A stretch of DNA of 64,000 nt from Parapusillimonas sp013416435. GTDB lineage: Bacteria; Pseudomonadota; Gammaproteobacteria; Burkholderiales; Burkholderiaceae_B. Below, one piece after another: positions 1 through 8,392 of this stretch. Below the pieces are notes generated by a model. That model was not told the DNA's origin. It saw only the letters and a list, made by a program, of their open reading frames with translations, and made no database searches. Location: positions 3,968,001 to 4,032,000 of the forward strand of contig NZ_CP197474.1 of NCBI RefSeq assembly GCF_052180245.1, in the 5' to 3' direction. The first letter of the stretch is position 1. Each line of letters starts with the position of its first letter. Both the position numbers and the translations under genes were made by a program.

Positions 1-996
1 GACCTATTTCTGACAACAGCCTCCCGCCTGGGCACAGCGGTTCATAACGTCGAGAAAGATTTCTGGGTATGTTGGACGCTGGACGCACTGTTCAACAGCC
101 TGCCGTCAGACGGCCCGCGACTGCTTTTCAAAGGCGGCACATCCCTATCTAAAGCCTATGGCTTGATTTCTCGGTTTTCCGAGGACATCGACATCACGGT
201 ATTCCGCGAAGACATCGGCGAGCCTGCCGAGGCCGCCGATCTGGACACTTTGAGCGGTAAGCAACGGCGCATCCGGCTGGAGCGTATTCGCACCGCCTGC
301 CAACAGTACATCGCTGAAGGTATGGCGGCGCAACTTCGAGCAGTCGCAGCGAATGCCTTACCCGCTGACCGCTTCCGTCTGGAACTGGACCCCGACGACA
401 CTGACCAGCAAACACTGCTGTTCTGGTATCCCCCGGTGACGGCTACCACCAACGACTACATTCGTTCCGCCGTCAAGATCGAGGCCGGTGCCAAGTCGGC
501 GCTGGACCCACACGAAGCAGCAATCATCACCCCCTATGTGAGCGACGAACTACCCGATCTGGACATGGCAGTGCGCAACGTCACGACAGTCAAGCCTGAA
601 CGCACTTTTTGGGACAAGATCATTATCCTGCATGGCCTGCGCCAATGGCACGACCGCAGAAAGCTACTGCGTCAAGGCGGCCAGCGCGTTTCCCGGCACT
701 ATTACGATGTATACCGGCTGCTTGAGCATCCCGATGCAGCAGCATGGATAATCGACCGCGACTTAGCACAGGATTGTGCACGACACGCCCGGCTATTCTT
801 CGGCAGTGCGGACTTGCGGTTGGACATAGCCGCACATGGCTCATTCAGCTTGATGCCATCCGATGCCATGCGTGATGCACTGGCCCGCGACTACGAAGCA
901 ATGGGTGGCATGATTTTCGGGCGGCTTCCTGCAATCGACAATGTATTCCAAGCCATTGCTGGCCTGGAACAACGCTTGAACACGCATCTGCTGTAG
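1..996 (+). CDS. AbiEii/AbiGii-type nucleotidyltransferase toxin, 5' end outside window
   Basis: The frame is open from base 1, so the gene starts upstream of the window. The translated N-terminal part contains FKGGTSLSKAYGLISRFSED followed by DID, the signature of the AbiEii/AbiGii (DUF1814) nucleotidyltransferase family: a GG[T/S]xL[S/A]K motif followed by a metal-binding DxD. These proteins are toxin halves of type IV toxin-antitoxin / abortive infection pairs and act on cytoplasmic targets. The AbiEi-like antitoxin normally lies just upstream and would be outside the window. About 330 residues are visible. The gene sits next to an integrase, which fits an island. Family assignment is firm; the actual target and activity are inferred. 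Confidence 0.85.
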   Translation, partial: DLFLTTASRLGTAVHNVEKDFWVCWTLDALFNSLPSDGPRLLFKGGTSLSKAYGLISRFSEDIDITVFREDIGEPAEAADLDTLSGKQRRIRLERIRTACQQYIAEGMAAQLRAVAANALPADRFRLELDPDDTDQQTLLFWYPPVTATTNDYIRSAVKIEAGAKSALDPHEAAIITPYVSDELPDLDMAVRNVTTVKPERTFWDKIIILHGLRQWHDRRKLLRQGGQRVSRHYYDVYRLLEHPDAAAWIIDRDLAQDCARHARLFFGSADLRLDIAAHGSFSLMPSDAMRDALARDYEAMGGMIFGRLPAIDNVFQAIAGLEQRLNTHLL

Positions 997-1109
997 GCCG
1001 CGAGCCTGGAAAGCCCCATTGGCCTTGCGTAGTTCAACCTCACTGCGTACGGCCTGCCTGTTCGATGAACTGCGATAGGCAATAGATAAGCTCTGTCATA
1101 GCAAGAAAT

Positions 1110-2673
1110 CAGCGTGGCAGTACCGCTATCCTGGAGGATGGGCTATCTGCCAGTCGGCTGTACATCGGGCTCAGCAGCGCGCTTCGTGCCAGGCGGCACG
1201 GCGCGTGTCGGACTTTTACGATGACGATAGGGTCGATAGTTGCCCTGACTGGTGCCTGTCGTTGACGCCCCCGTAACGACAGGCGCTGACACTTCAGCAG
1301 CCGTCGGCAGCACAGGGGCACATCTATCGATGACGCCCTGGCGCAAGTTGGCGACCTTCTCTGCGGCCTGACGAATGGGGTCATCTTCTGTGTGCACATA
1401 GGTCATGAACATGGAAACCGTCTTGTGCGCGGTCAGCGCCATACCGACCTTGAGCGGAACACCAGAGTTGGCGATATCCGTCGCCGCCCTGTGTCGGATG
1501 CCATGCGTGCCCACATGCGGCACACCGGCGCGCTCCAGGATGCGCTTCCAGGAGTTGTAGTAGGTGCCTTCAGGCAATGGCGCATAGTTGTCGTAGATAG
1601 CAGTGCAGACATAGGGCGTGTCATCGATGCGCAGCGCATTGGACAGCAACTGATACGCGCGCTCACTCATTGGCTTGGAGATACCGCCAGTTTTACTATC
1701 GGGCCAAACAACACGGCGCTGTTCAAAATCCACCCATGACCATTCCAATCCGCAGATCTCCGACATGCGCGCCGAGAATTCAAACTGCAGCCGAATCGCC
1801 AAGGTCAGCGTGGGATGCTCCAGGCCTTCTTCATCTGCCAAGTCCAGATAGGCAAAGAGACGCGCCAGCTCTTCGTCAGTGATGTAGCGGGTTTTGCTGC
1901 CTTCCCGAAACTTGGGCACATGCCGGCAGGGATTGGAACCATCCGGCCTATAGCCCCAGACCTCAGCCATGTTGAACATTTTGCGCACGCAGGCCAGAAG
2001 ACGATTTGCTGTGGTCGGCGTATGAGCATGATTGCGCATCATGGCCGTCACATCCGCGCGTGTCAGATCCGGCACCTTGATCCTGCCCAACTCCGGCACG
2101 ATATGGCGATCGATCTGTCCTTGATAAGTCTCGACGGTGCTCGGCTTGTTGCGCATTTTCGAATACTCTTCGATAAACTGAACGCACAGATCCTTGACCG
2201 TCGGCGCTTGTCGGGCGGCCTTCTTGGCCGCGCTAGGGTCGAGTCCTTTGCGGATGTCCGACATCCAGTCCTGGGCAATGCTGCGTGCCTGGTCTACCGT
2301 CAGTTCACCGTACAAACCGATCTTGGGCTTGCGGCGTTCGCCGGCATCCGTGCGATACTGAAGCATGAATACCTTGCTGCCAGCAGCAGTGACTTTGCAC
2401 AGAAAGCCCGGCACCAGGGTGTCACGCAGTTCGTAGTCTTTGCCTGTTGCTCGAGCCGAGTCAACAGCGGTTTTTGTGAGTTTGACGGTAGCCATACAGC
2501 CTCTTTTCAGGGGAAAATCTAGGAGCCAAATAGGAGCCAACAGAGCGCAAACTCAGCCGTATTTGGTCGATTTCAGGCGTAAGGTTAACGTCCAAAGAAA
2601 AATAGAAAAACCAACTACAGCAAGGACTTGCGTGCTCCAGCGTAGTTAAATGCTACCCTTTTCCGCTCGACTC
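1110..2673. repeat. long direct repeat, copy 1 (integrase plus upstream att-like core)
   Basis: This stretch matches 5600-7163 in the same orientation over the whole integrase gene, its 5' leader and about 160 bases beyond, ending at the common CTCGACTC core. Differences are scattered single substitutions, mostly near the 3' end of the integrase. The repeat has therefore diverged and is not a fresh duplication. The two copies bracket the ATPase fragment, the Fic remnant and the toxin-antitoxin pair, so homologous recombination between them could delete about 4.5 kb. Confidence 0.9.
1143..2495 (-). CDS. tyrosine recombinase / integrase, copy 1
   Basis: A phage/island-type integrase of 450 residues. 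The N-terminal DUF4102-like arm-binding domain covers about residues 1-90, a core-binding SAM-like domain about 100-190, and the catalytic domain about 205-375. Catalytic residues are visible: R243 (SARMSEI), H331 and R334 (HGIRH), H357 (AHK) and nucleophile Y366 (FMTYVH). The start at 2495 (MATVKLTK) is chosen because GAGG lies 7 bases upstream; longer in-frame extensions lack family similarity. The C-terminal ~70 residues are Pro/Arg-rich and probably disordered. It is closely related to, but not identical with, copy 2 at 5630-6985 (for example G249 versus E). Its upstream region runs into an att-like core at 2665-2673. Confidence 0.93.
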   Translation of the reverse strand: MATVKLTKTAVDSARATGKDYELRDTLVPGFLCKVTAAGSKVFMLQYRTDAGERRKPKIGLYGELTVDQARSIAQDWMSDIRKGLDPSAAKKAARQAPTVKDLCVQFIEEYSKMRNKPSTVETYQGQIDRHIVPELGRIKVPDLTRADVTAMMRNHAHTPTTANRLLACVRKMFNMAEVWGYRPDGSNPCRHVPKFREGSKTRYITDEELARLFAYLDLADEEGLEHPTLTLAIRLQFEFSARMSEICGLEWSWVDFEQRRVVWPDSKTGGISKPMSERAYQLLSNALRIDDTPYVCTAIYDNYAPLPEGTYYNSWKRILERAGVPHVGTHGIRHRAATDIANSGVPLKVGMALTAHKTVSMFMTYVHTEDDPIRQAAEKVANLRQGVIDRCAPVLPTAAEVSAPVVTGASTTGTSQGNYRPYRHRKSPTRAVPPGTKRAAEPDVQPTGR

Positions 2674-4200
2674 GTGGTCACATAGGACACTCACGCGACT
2701 CTGGGTGAAACCACCGGAACTTGCAATGAAAATACGATCAACATTCTCCAAGAGCAGCCCGGTAAGTACGCGGTTAAGCCCTTTAGCGATACGCCCTCGT
2801 ATTGTTTCGCTGATAGCAGCTTGTGTCTGAATCGACTGAATGATAGTCAGATAATCACCAGCGTAGCGGAAGGCCGTCATAGACCACCGAGCGTAGCTAG
2901 GATCATCCTCGGGCAGGGTGAAATAGAGCCTACGCCTCTGCGCTTCCAGGAGCTCCACAAACTCGGCAGCTCCGCCTTCTACTCGTGTACTTTCATAGCC
3001 TTCAAGATACGAATCTTGAGCAGATAGAAATTCGACTGTCGCTCCGTAAATCGGATCGCTTGCAACAAGCCGTTCAAAATCAGCGCGTAGCTTAATGTCA
3101 TCCTTACCATAGACCAACAATCCATCAGCAGCGTTCGTGGTCTCTTCTCCAACACCAAAACTCGTCATAGCTTTAAATACGGGGCGACCAGACACTCGGC
3201 GTTTTGGCAGATTAGCCCCAAATGCGTTGGCATAGATACTTGCCTTGCTAATGCCAGCGCTTTCTTGGATCTTTGGTACATCGGCACATGTCATCAAATT
3301 TTCTTTGGCTACCTTCGCGTCGGAATAACCTAGGATCATGTTCGAACATAACGCCAACAAATCACGAACCGGTAAATGGAGACCATTAAACCGGGCAATC
3401 TCCAGCAAGTCTCCAAGGCGACTTGCGAGTTGCCCACCATCTGATTCGCCTAGCAGACGACGGCGATTTTCATCGATGGGACAGACTTTTCCTTCACCCT
3501 TCAAGGCACAGAGCGAGCAATTGGCCCATTCTGCGTGCTCTGCCACTGCCTTGGCAACCTCATCAAACGTCGTACGACTAGTCGTACGGCTTAGATCGAA
3601 CACGGTAAGTCGATCGGGAGCTAGGCCTGCTTGTAAAAAACACTCTTGAAGTGGCTTGCGTAGAGGATGTACTCGACCTTGACGCTTTTCTAGATCTCGC
3701 AGGCGATCTAAAAGCTGACCGTGATTGGCAGCCAGAATCACAACCTCAGAATTATCGCCCTCGCACACTGATCTTTCGAATCGCGAGAGAGGAAGGTCGC
3801 TTTCATCTCCGTTGAACTCAGAGAGATCTTTGATAAAAACAGCCAATCGACCATCAGCTAGCCTATGCTCTTTCACATTGCTTTTGTCTGCCCAAACTTT
3901 GGCATCCCCACCGATATGAGTCCACAAGGCTCGGCAGTGGTAAGTCTTCCCATCGCCTGCTGTACCTGCAATCAATAAAGAGCCGGGCGTCTTAGATTCA
4001 ATGTGCAAAACCATTGCGTCAAGCTGTGGAGTAGACAACCGAATCGGTTGGACCTTCGCTTTATTTAGGGCATCTGACACATACTCATCAAACATTGTCA
4101 GATTGTTTGGAGTTGGGCCATAACTACGTAGGAAACGAACCCAAGCACTCGAGGGGAACACTCCTCTTTCCGTCCGGCTTTTAGTGGCAGTATTAGTCAA
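2653..4200 (-). CDS. P-loop ATPase, C-terminally truncated at an att-like junction
   Basis: A 515-residue protein with a Walker A motif AGTAGDGKT at about residue 75, a hydrophobic strand with acidic residues (VFIKDLSEF) and a further VVILAANHGQ segment that looks like a sensor region. It resembles AAA/STAND-like ATPases found in defence islands (DptF-like proteins have similar motifs), but I cannot name the family. The TTG at 4200 is preferred over the ATG at 4095 because GGAG lies nine bases upstream and the added segment (SSAWVRFLRSYGPTP) looks like genuine coding sequence. The frame ends at 2653, inside the integrase leader, just past the GCTCGACTC core. The natural C terminus and any downstream partners are probably lost. 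Confidence 0.6.
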   Translation of the reverse strand: MTNTATKSRTERGVFPSSAWVRFLRSYGPTPNNLTMFDEYVSDALNKAKVQPIRLSTPQLDAMVLHIESKTPGSLLIAGTAGDGKTYHCRALWTHIGGDAKVWADKSNVKEHRLADGRLAVFIKDLSEFNGDESDLPLSRFERSVCEGDNSEVVILAANHGQLLDRLRDLEKRQGRVHPLRKPLQECFLQAGLAPDRLTVFDLSRTTSRTTFDEVAKAVAEHAEWANCSLCALKGEGKVCPIDENRRRLLGESDGGQLASRLGDLLEIARFNGLHLPVRDLLALCSNMILGYSDAKVAKENLMTCADVPKIQESAGISKASIYANAFGANLPKRRVSGRPVFKAMTSFGVGEETTNAADGLLVYGKDDIKLRADFERLVASDPIYGATVEFLSAQDSYLEGYESTRVEGGAAEFVELLEAQRRRLYFTLPEDDPSYARWSMTAFRYAGDYLTIIQSIQTQAAISETIRGRIAKGLNRVLTGLLLENVDRIFIASSGGFTQSRVSVLCDHESSGKG

Positions 4201-4254
4201 GCCTACTCTCCAAGAACAGTGTCTAACTAGTCGGCCTCTCAAACATAGGGCCAT

Positions 4255-4583
4255 AACGTTTTGTAGGGCAATGTATCATTTTATCTTCTAAGAGACCCAT
4301 GTACCAGGAAACTGGCCTCTCTCGAGTCGGCTTCTCACTTCCCAGCTTCGTCTTACTCGTTGGGAAGGCGTGCTCTCAAGGAAGGTCTATGGTGGTGCCC
4401 ACCTGAGAGCATGAAGAAGCAAGAATGGGACACCGTCAGCCAGACGCAAAGTCGTCGAGCAGCTGGCTTGCGCCAACTGCTCGATCACACGCCCCTCCCC
4501 TTAGATTGCCAACTTATAACCTAGCCAATTGACAATGCGGCGAATCGCCCCCCACAATCACCGCACAAAATGCGGTGAATAAA
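4255..4583. other. intergenic stretch, probable ATPase promoter, no gene seen
   Basis: About 330 bases between the ATPase and the Fic remnant. Near 4255-4300 the sequence is AT-richer than its surroundings and could carry the leftward promoter of the ATPase. The rest shows no convincing reading frame. Short inverted pairs are present (for example GGCGAATCG near 4540), but none has the form of an intrinsic terminator. Confidence 0.4.
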
Positions 4584-4812
4584 TCTGGCAATCGCCGCCC
4601 TGGCCTGTCTAGCGACACGATCTGAGCGTCTTGGCCGAGCCCATGACAGCGGTCAGCAGCGCCCAGGGACTCCTGCTGGATCGTCTGAGCGATGTCGGCC
4701 TAGGCCTGCGTGAAGAAACCCGCCTGGCTGCACTGACGGAAGAGGTGGTTCAAACCAGTTCCATCGAAGGCGAAACGCTAGACGTCGCCTCAGTCAGATC
4801 TTCGATCAACTG
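4584..4812 (+). pseudogene. Fic-family protein remnant (DUF4172 N-terminal domain)
   Basis: Translation from about 4590 gives IWQSPPWPV, then an in-frame TAG, then RHDLSVLAEPMTAVSSAQG. It continues through TSSIEGETLDVASVRSSI and stops at 4811-4813. This is the start of the N-terminal domain of bacterial Fic (filamentation induced by cAMP) AMP-transferases; SSIEGE is the inhibitory-helix-like motif. The catalytic HPFxxGNGR region is absent. The remnant is both interrupted by a stop and cut off at about 4800, where the sequence switches to an integrase fragment. It cannot make a working enzyme. Confidence 0.75.
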
Positions 4813-4894
4813 AACGCACAGGCCCCTTGAGAATCGGCGCTTGCCGTAAGGCTTGCTTGGCCGCGCTGAGGCCGTGCCCTTTCCAGCTCGACTC
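4799..4894 (-). pseudogene. scrap of a third integrase fused to an att-like core
   Basis: Bases 4799-4882 align with copy 1 at about 2168-2252: shared runs include TTCGAT, AACTGAACGCACAG, TCGGCGCTTG and CTTGGCCGCGCT. On the minus strand it reads GLSAAKQALRQAPILK against GLDPSAAKKAARQAPTVK in copy 1. It is followed directly by TTCCAGCTCGACTC, the same core that follows copy 1 at 2665 and copy 2 at 7155. This is what would remain of a further integrase module after a deletion. Confidence 0.75.
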
Positions 4895-4957
4895 TCGCAC
4901 TGGGAGCAAGACATAAAAACGTGTACACTTCGTTAGTACCCACTATGGGAGACCGCC

Positions 4958-5236
4958 ATGCCCAAAGAAGCTGTTTTTACGATGAAGCTGGAGCCTGAGT
5001 TGCGCGCCGCTTTTGTCGCCGAAGCCGAGGCAGCCCACCGACCTGCGTCACAGATCATGCGCGAACTGATGCGCGACTTCATCCAGCGCCAGCGCGAGAC
5101 ACGTGAATATGAGACATTCCTGCGTAGCAAAGTCGAAGCTGGGCGTGCCTCGATGCGCAAAGGCAAAGGGCATGACAATAGTGAGGTTGAGGCCGAGTTC
5201 GCGGCACGCCGAGCCAAGGTGGCCGGTTACGCATGA
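4958..5236 (+). CDS. antitoxin of a type II toxin-antitoxin pair
   Basis: A 92-residue acidic/basic helical protein. Residues about 6-50 (VFTMKLEPELRAAFVAEAEA to MRELMRDFIQ) have the pattern of a ribbon-helix-helix DNA-binding domain. The C-terminal half, rich in Glu, Arg and Lys, would wrap the toxin. The gene overlaps the next one by four bases (ATGA at 5233-5236), the usual antitoxin-first arrangement. Such antitoxins normally repress their own promoter, probably within 4895-4957, which contains the short palindrome GTGTACAC. Confidence 0.82.
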   Translation: MPKEAVFTMKLEPELRAAFVAEAEAAHRPASQIMRELMRDFIQRQRETREYETFLRSKVEAGRASMRKGKGHDNSEVEAEFAARRAKVAGYA

Positions 5237-5517
5237 GGCTTGTCTGGACGCCAGAAGCCCTGGAAGACCGCCGAGACATCTGGGACTACATTGCTCAAGA
5301 CAGTGAAGCTGCTGCAGCGCGGATGGATGCGCTATTCAGCGAGGCCGCTTCACGCTTGATCGACTATCCCCTCCTGGGGCGGTCTGGTCTCATCGCTGGC
5401 ACGCGCGAATTGATTGTCCATGAAAACTACCGCTTGGTGTACGAAGCTGATACCACGGGCGTCTGGATACTTACGCTCGTTCATGTCGCCCGTCAATGGC
5501 CGCCTGCGCAGCGTTGA
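5233..5517 (+). CDS. ParE/RelE-superfamily toxin
   Basis: A 94-residue protein with the fold signature of the ParE/RelE superfamily: RLVWTPEALEDRRDIWDYIA at the start, a central GRSGLIAGTRELIVHENYRL, and a closing VHVARQWPP. The spacing GTREL...YRLVYE is typical of ParE/YoeB-like toxins, which either poison gyrase or cleave mRNA on the ribosome. The target cannot be told from sequence. Translation is coupled to the antitoxin through the ATGA overlap. The pair may stabilise the island. Confidence 0.87.
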   Translation: MRLVWTPEALEDRRDIWDYIAQDSEAAAARMDALFSEAASRLIDYPLLGRSGLIAGTRELIVHENYRLVYEADTTGVWILTLVHVARQWPPAQR

Positions 5518-5599
5518 GCCTGTTTCCTAGCAATACCTGACGTTGCCACGCCGAGTACATAAGACTCAAGACTGCGGTGAGCAAGCCGGAATTGACACA

Positions 5600-7163
5600 G
5601 CAGTATCGCTTACCCTGGACGATGACCAGCTAGGAACGGCCAGTCGGCTGCGCATCTGACTCAGCGGCGCGCTTCGTGCCAGGCGGCACAGCGCGGGTCG
5701 GGCTTTTACGATGACGATAGGGCCGATAGTTGCCCTGACTGGTGCCGGTCTTTGACGCATCCGTAACGACAGGCGCAGACGCTTCAGCAGTCGTCTGCGT
5801 CGCAGGGGCGCATCTGTCGATGACGCCCTGGCGCAAGTTGGCGACCTTCTCTGCAGCCTGCCGAATAGGGTCATCTTCTGTATGCACATAGGTCATGAAC
5901 ATGGAAACCGTTTTGTGCGCGGTCAGCGCCATGCCGACCTTGAGCGGAACACCAGAGTTGGCGATATCCGTCGCCGCTCTGTGTCGGATGCCATGCGTGC
6001 CCACATGCGGCACACCGGCACGCTCCAAGATGCGTTTCCACGAGTTGTAGTAGGTGCCTTCAGGCAATGGCGCAAAGTTGTTGTAGATAGCAGTACATAC
6101 ATAGGGCGTATCGTCGATGCGCAGCGCGTTCGACAGCAACTGATACGCACGTTCGCTCATCGGCTTGGAAATACCGCCAGTCTTACTATCGGGCCAGACA
6201 ACGCGGCGCTTTTCGAAATCCACCCAAGACCATTCCAGTTCGCAGATCTCCGACATGCGTGCTGAGAATTCGAACTGCAGGCGAATCGCCAAGGTCAGCG
6301 TGGGATGCTCCAGGCCTTCCTCATCTGCCAAGTCTAGATAGGAAAAAAGGCGCGCCAGTTCTTCGTCAGTGATGTAGCGTGTTTTACTGCCTTCTCGAAA
6401 CTTGGGCACGTGTCGGCAGGGATTCGAACCATCCGGCCTGTAGCCCCAGACCTCAGCCATGTTGAACATTTTTCGGACGCAGGCCAGAAGACGGTTGGCC
6501 GTGGTCGGCGTATGGGCATGATTGCGCATCATGGCCGTCACATCCGCGCGTGTCAGATCCGGCACCTTGATCCTGCCCAACTCCGGCACGATATGGCGAT
6601 CGATCTGCCCTTGATAGGTCTCGACGGTGCTCGGCTTGTTGCGCATCTTCGAATACTCTTCGATAAACTGAACGCATAGATCCTTGACCGTCGGAGCTTG
6701 TCGAGCGGCCTGCTTGGCCGCGCTGGGGTCGAGTCCTTTGCGGATGTCCGACATCCAGTCCTGGGCAATGCTGCGCGCCTGATCTACCGTCAGCTCACCG
6801 TACAAGCCGATCTTGGGCTTGCGGCGTTCGCCGGCATTCGTGCGATACTGGAGCATGAATACCTTGCTGCCGGCGGCAGTAACTTTGCACAGAAAGCCCG
6901 GCACCAGGGTGTCACGCAGTTCGTAGTCTTTGCCTGTTGCACGAGCCGAGTCAACAGCGGTTTTTGTGAGTTTGACGGTAGCCATACAGCCTCTTTTCAG
7001 GGGAAAACCTAGGAGCCAAATAGGAGCCAACAGAGCGCAAACTCAGCCGTATTTAGTCGATTTCAGGCGTAAGGTTAACGTCCAAAGAAAAATAGAAAAA
7101 CCAACTACAGCAAGGACTTGCGTGCTCCAGCGTAGTTAAATGCTACTCTTTCCGGCTCGACTC
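5600..7163. repeat. long direct repeat, copy 2 (integrase plus upstream att core)
   Basis: Second copy of the segment at 1110-2673, same orientation. Agreement is nearly base for base from about 6400 to 7145 and looser toward 5600. The repeat ends at the GCTCGACTC core at 7155-7163. Here, unlike in copy 1, the core runs straight into the 3' part of a tRNA-Leu gene. Confidence 0.9.
5630..6985 (-). CDS. tyrosine recombinase / integrase, copy 2
   Basis: A 451-residue integrase nearly identical to copy 1 at 1143-2495, with the same catalytic set (R243, H331, R334, H357, Y366) and the same start (MATVKLTK, with GAGG upstream). Substitutions include K92Q, G249E, Q259K and D302N; none hits a catalytic residue, so both copies look functional. 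Its promoter side faces the tRNA-Leu fragment at 7155-7213. This is the standard place for an island integrase, so copy 2 is the better candidate for the enzyme of the present att site. Confidence 0.93.
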   Translation of the reverse strand: MATVKLTKTAVDSARATGKDYELRDTLVPGFLCKVTAAGSKVFMLQYRTNAGERRKPKIGLYGELTVDQARSIAQDWMSDIRKGLDPSAAKQAARQAPTVKDLCVQFIEEYSKMRNKPSTVETYQGQIDRHIVPELGRIKVPDLTRADVTAMMRNHAHTPTTANRLLACVRKMFNMAEVWGYRPDGSNPCRHVPKFREGSKTRYITDEELARLFSYLDLADEEGLEHPTLTLAIRLQFEFSARMSEICELEWSWVDFEKRRVVWPDSKTGGISKPMSERAYQLLSNALRIDDTPYVCTAIYNNFAPLPEGTYYNSWKRILERAGVPHVGTHGIRHRAATDIANSGVPLKVGMALTAHKTVSMFMTYVHTEDDPIRQAAEKVANLRQGVIDRCAPATQTTAEASAPVVTDASKTGTSQGNYRPYRHRKSPTRAVPPGTKRAAESDAQPTGRS

Positions 7164-7213
7164 AAAATCCCCCGCCGCAAGGCGTGCCGGTTCGATTCCG
7201 GCCCCGGGCACCA
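7155..7213 (+). other. att site: 3' part of a tRNA-Leu(CAA) gene
   Basis: From GACTCAAAATCCCC the sequence reads as anticodon loop (CTCAAAA, anticodon CAA), 3' anticodon strand, a long variable arm (CGCCGCAAGGCG), a T arm (GCCGGTTCGATTCCGGC), and acceptor strand CCCGGGC with encoded ACCA. No 5' half precedes it; instead the integrase leader joins at GCTCGACTC. This is an integrase attachment site in the anticodon loop. The intact tRNA-Leu gene should lie at the other end of the island, left of the window. Confidence 0.85.
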
Positions 7214-7329
7214 ACGGCTTGTTCCAAACAGGTTCAAGTTGCACCAAATTATCAACAAAATCATGCAGTTAGGATAGAAACTTAACTCATGATGTCCCAT
7301 CAAGTTTCAGCAAATCCCAACGTTGCGCG

Positions 7330-7388
7330 TCCCCCAAGGTGTACCCTAGACTGGTCGTACCCAGTTTTCTTTTTGTAGGGGTACACCT
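7330..7388 (+). promoter_or_regulatory. inverted repeat ahead of the truncated integrase
   Basis: AGGTGTACCCTA near 7338 and TAGGGGTACACCT ending at 7388 face each other across about 30 bases, directly before the integrase start. Repeats of the GGGGTACAC type are often seen ahead of P4-type integrase genes, where they serve as arm sites or autoregulatory operators. The role here is inferred from position. Confidence 0.45.
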
Positions 7389-8313
7389 ATGGGATTCCTG
7401 ACTGACTTGAAGATCCGCACCCTCTCGCCCAGCGCCAAAGAGCAAATGCTGAATGACGGCGATGGCCTCTACCTGCGCGTGCGCGCATCCAGCAAAAGTT
7501 GGCTCTATCGGTACAAATCCGGTACAAAGCAGATCAAGATCGGCTTGGGCGCTTACCCTACAATCACCCTCGCAATGGCACGTGAACTGACCAGAGAGGC
7601 GAACACGCTACGCGCTCAAGGCATCGACCCGCAGGACGCTCGACGTGAGCAGCAAGAGCAAGTCAAGATCGCCAAGATGAATACCTTCGAGCTGATGGCG
7701 CGCGCCTGGCTCGAAAGTGCCAGCAAAGATCGCGTCTGGTCTGCGGGCTATAAAAGCAAAGTCACCCGGCACTTGGAAATTCACGTATTCCCCTGGGTAG
7801 GTGACAAAGCAATGGAGACCATCAGGCCCCCGGAGATCGTTCGGTGCCTGCATCGCATCAAAGATCGCGGCAACCTGGAAACAGCGCAACGTGTCCGCGA
7901 AGCCGTCCAACACGTCTATCAGTACGCTGTGGATACCGGCGTACTGGAACCCGTCCAGAATTTCGTCAATAACCGCACAGGCGGCTTACCGACGCCACGT
8001 GGCCGCCACTACGCCGCCATCACCGACCCGCAGCTACTGGGCCAGCTTTTGAGGGACATGCGTGCGTACTCCGGCAACTTCATTTCCGTTGCAGCCTTGC
8101 GCTTGGCCCCCCTGGTCTCCCAGCGACCCGGCCAGCTGCGCCTGGCACATTGGGAAGATGTCGATCTCAAAAAGGGATTGCGGCGCTGCCCGCCAGAGAA
8201 CATGAAGATGCGCGAATGGCAGAAACGCGATAGCCGCACCCCTGCGCATATCGTGCCCCTGTCGCGCCAGGCTCGCCGAATTCTAGAGGACCTAATGCCG
8301 ATTACCGGCCCCT
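7389..8313 (+). pseudogene. P4-type integrase, truncated before its catalytic residues
   Basis: The first ~308 residues of a DUF4102 / P4-like integrase: N-terminal GFLTDLKIRTLSPSAKEQML and DGLYLRV arm-binding domain, then an all-helical core-binding domain (about 100-195). Only the first part of the catalytic domain is present, including the first catalytic Arg (VSQRPGQLRL, R246). The HxxR, second His and Tyr nucleophile are missing. Homology ends at 8313, where a perfect inverted repeat begins; eleven unrelated residues follow to a stop at 8346-8348. It is unrelated in sequence to the two integrases at 1143 and 5630, so a second kind of element once used this region. Confidence 0.88.
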
Positions 8314-8314
8314 C

Positions 8315-8391
8315 CCCCCTCTGTCACAATAGATGTCCGCTCAGTTGATTTGAGTTTTTGAGTGAGCGGACATCTATTGTGACAGAGGGGG
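8315..8391. repeat. perfect 29-bp inverted repeat, probable collapsed IS or MITE-like element
   Basis: Arms 8315-8343 and 8363-8391 are exact reverse complements; each contains TGTCACAATAGATGTCCGCT or its complement, and 19 bases separate them. This is too long and too perfect for a normal terminator and looks like the two terminal inverted repeats of an insertion sequence left after loss of the interior, or a MITE-like unit. It joins a truncated integrase on the left to an S24-peptidase remnant on the right. I did not find another copy in the window. Confidence 0.7.
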
Positions 8392-8392
8392 C

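Noticed and set aside
7155..7213. A complete tRNA-Leu gene
   Set aside because: Only the anticodon loop and the 3' half are present; upstream sequence belongs to the integrase leader and cannot form the D arm or acceptor 5' strand.
8315..8391. A rho-independent terminator
   Set aside because: The 29-bp perfect stem with a 19-base loop and no following T-run is far from terminator form, and it lies at the break between two gene fragments.
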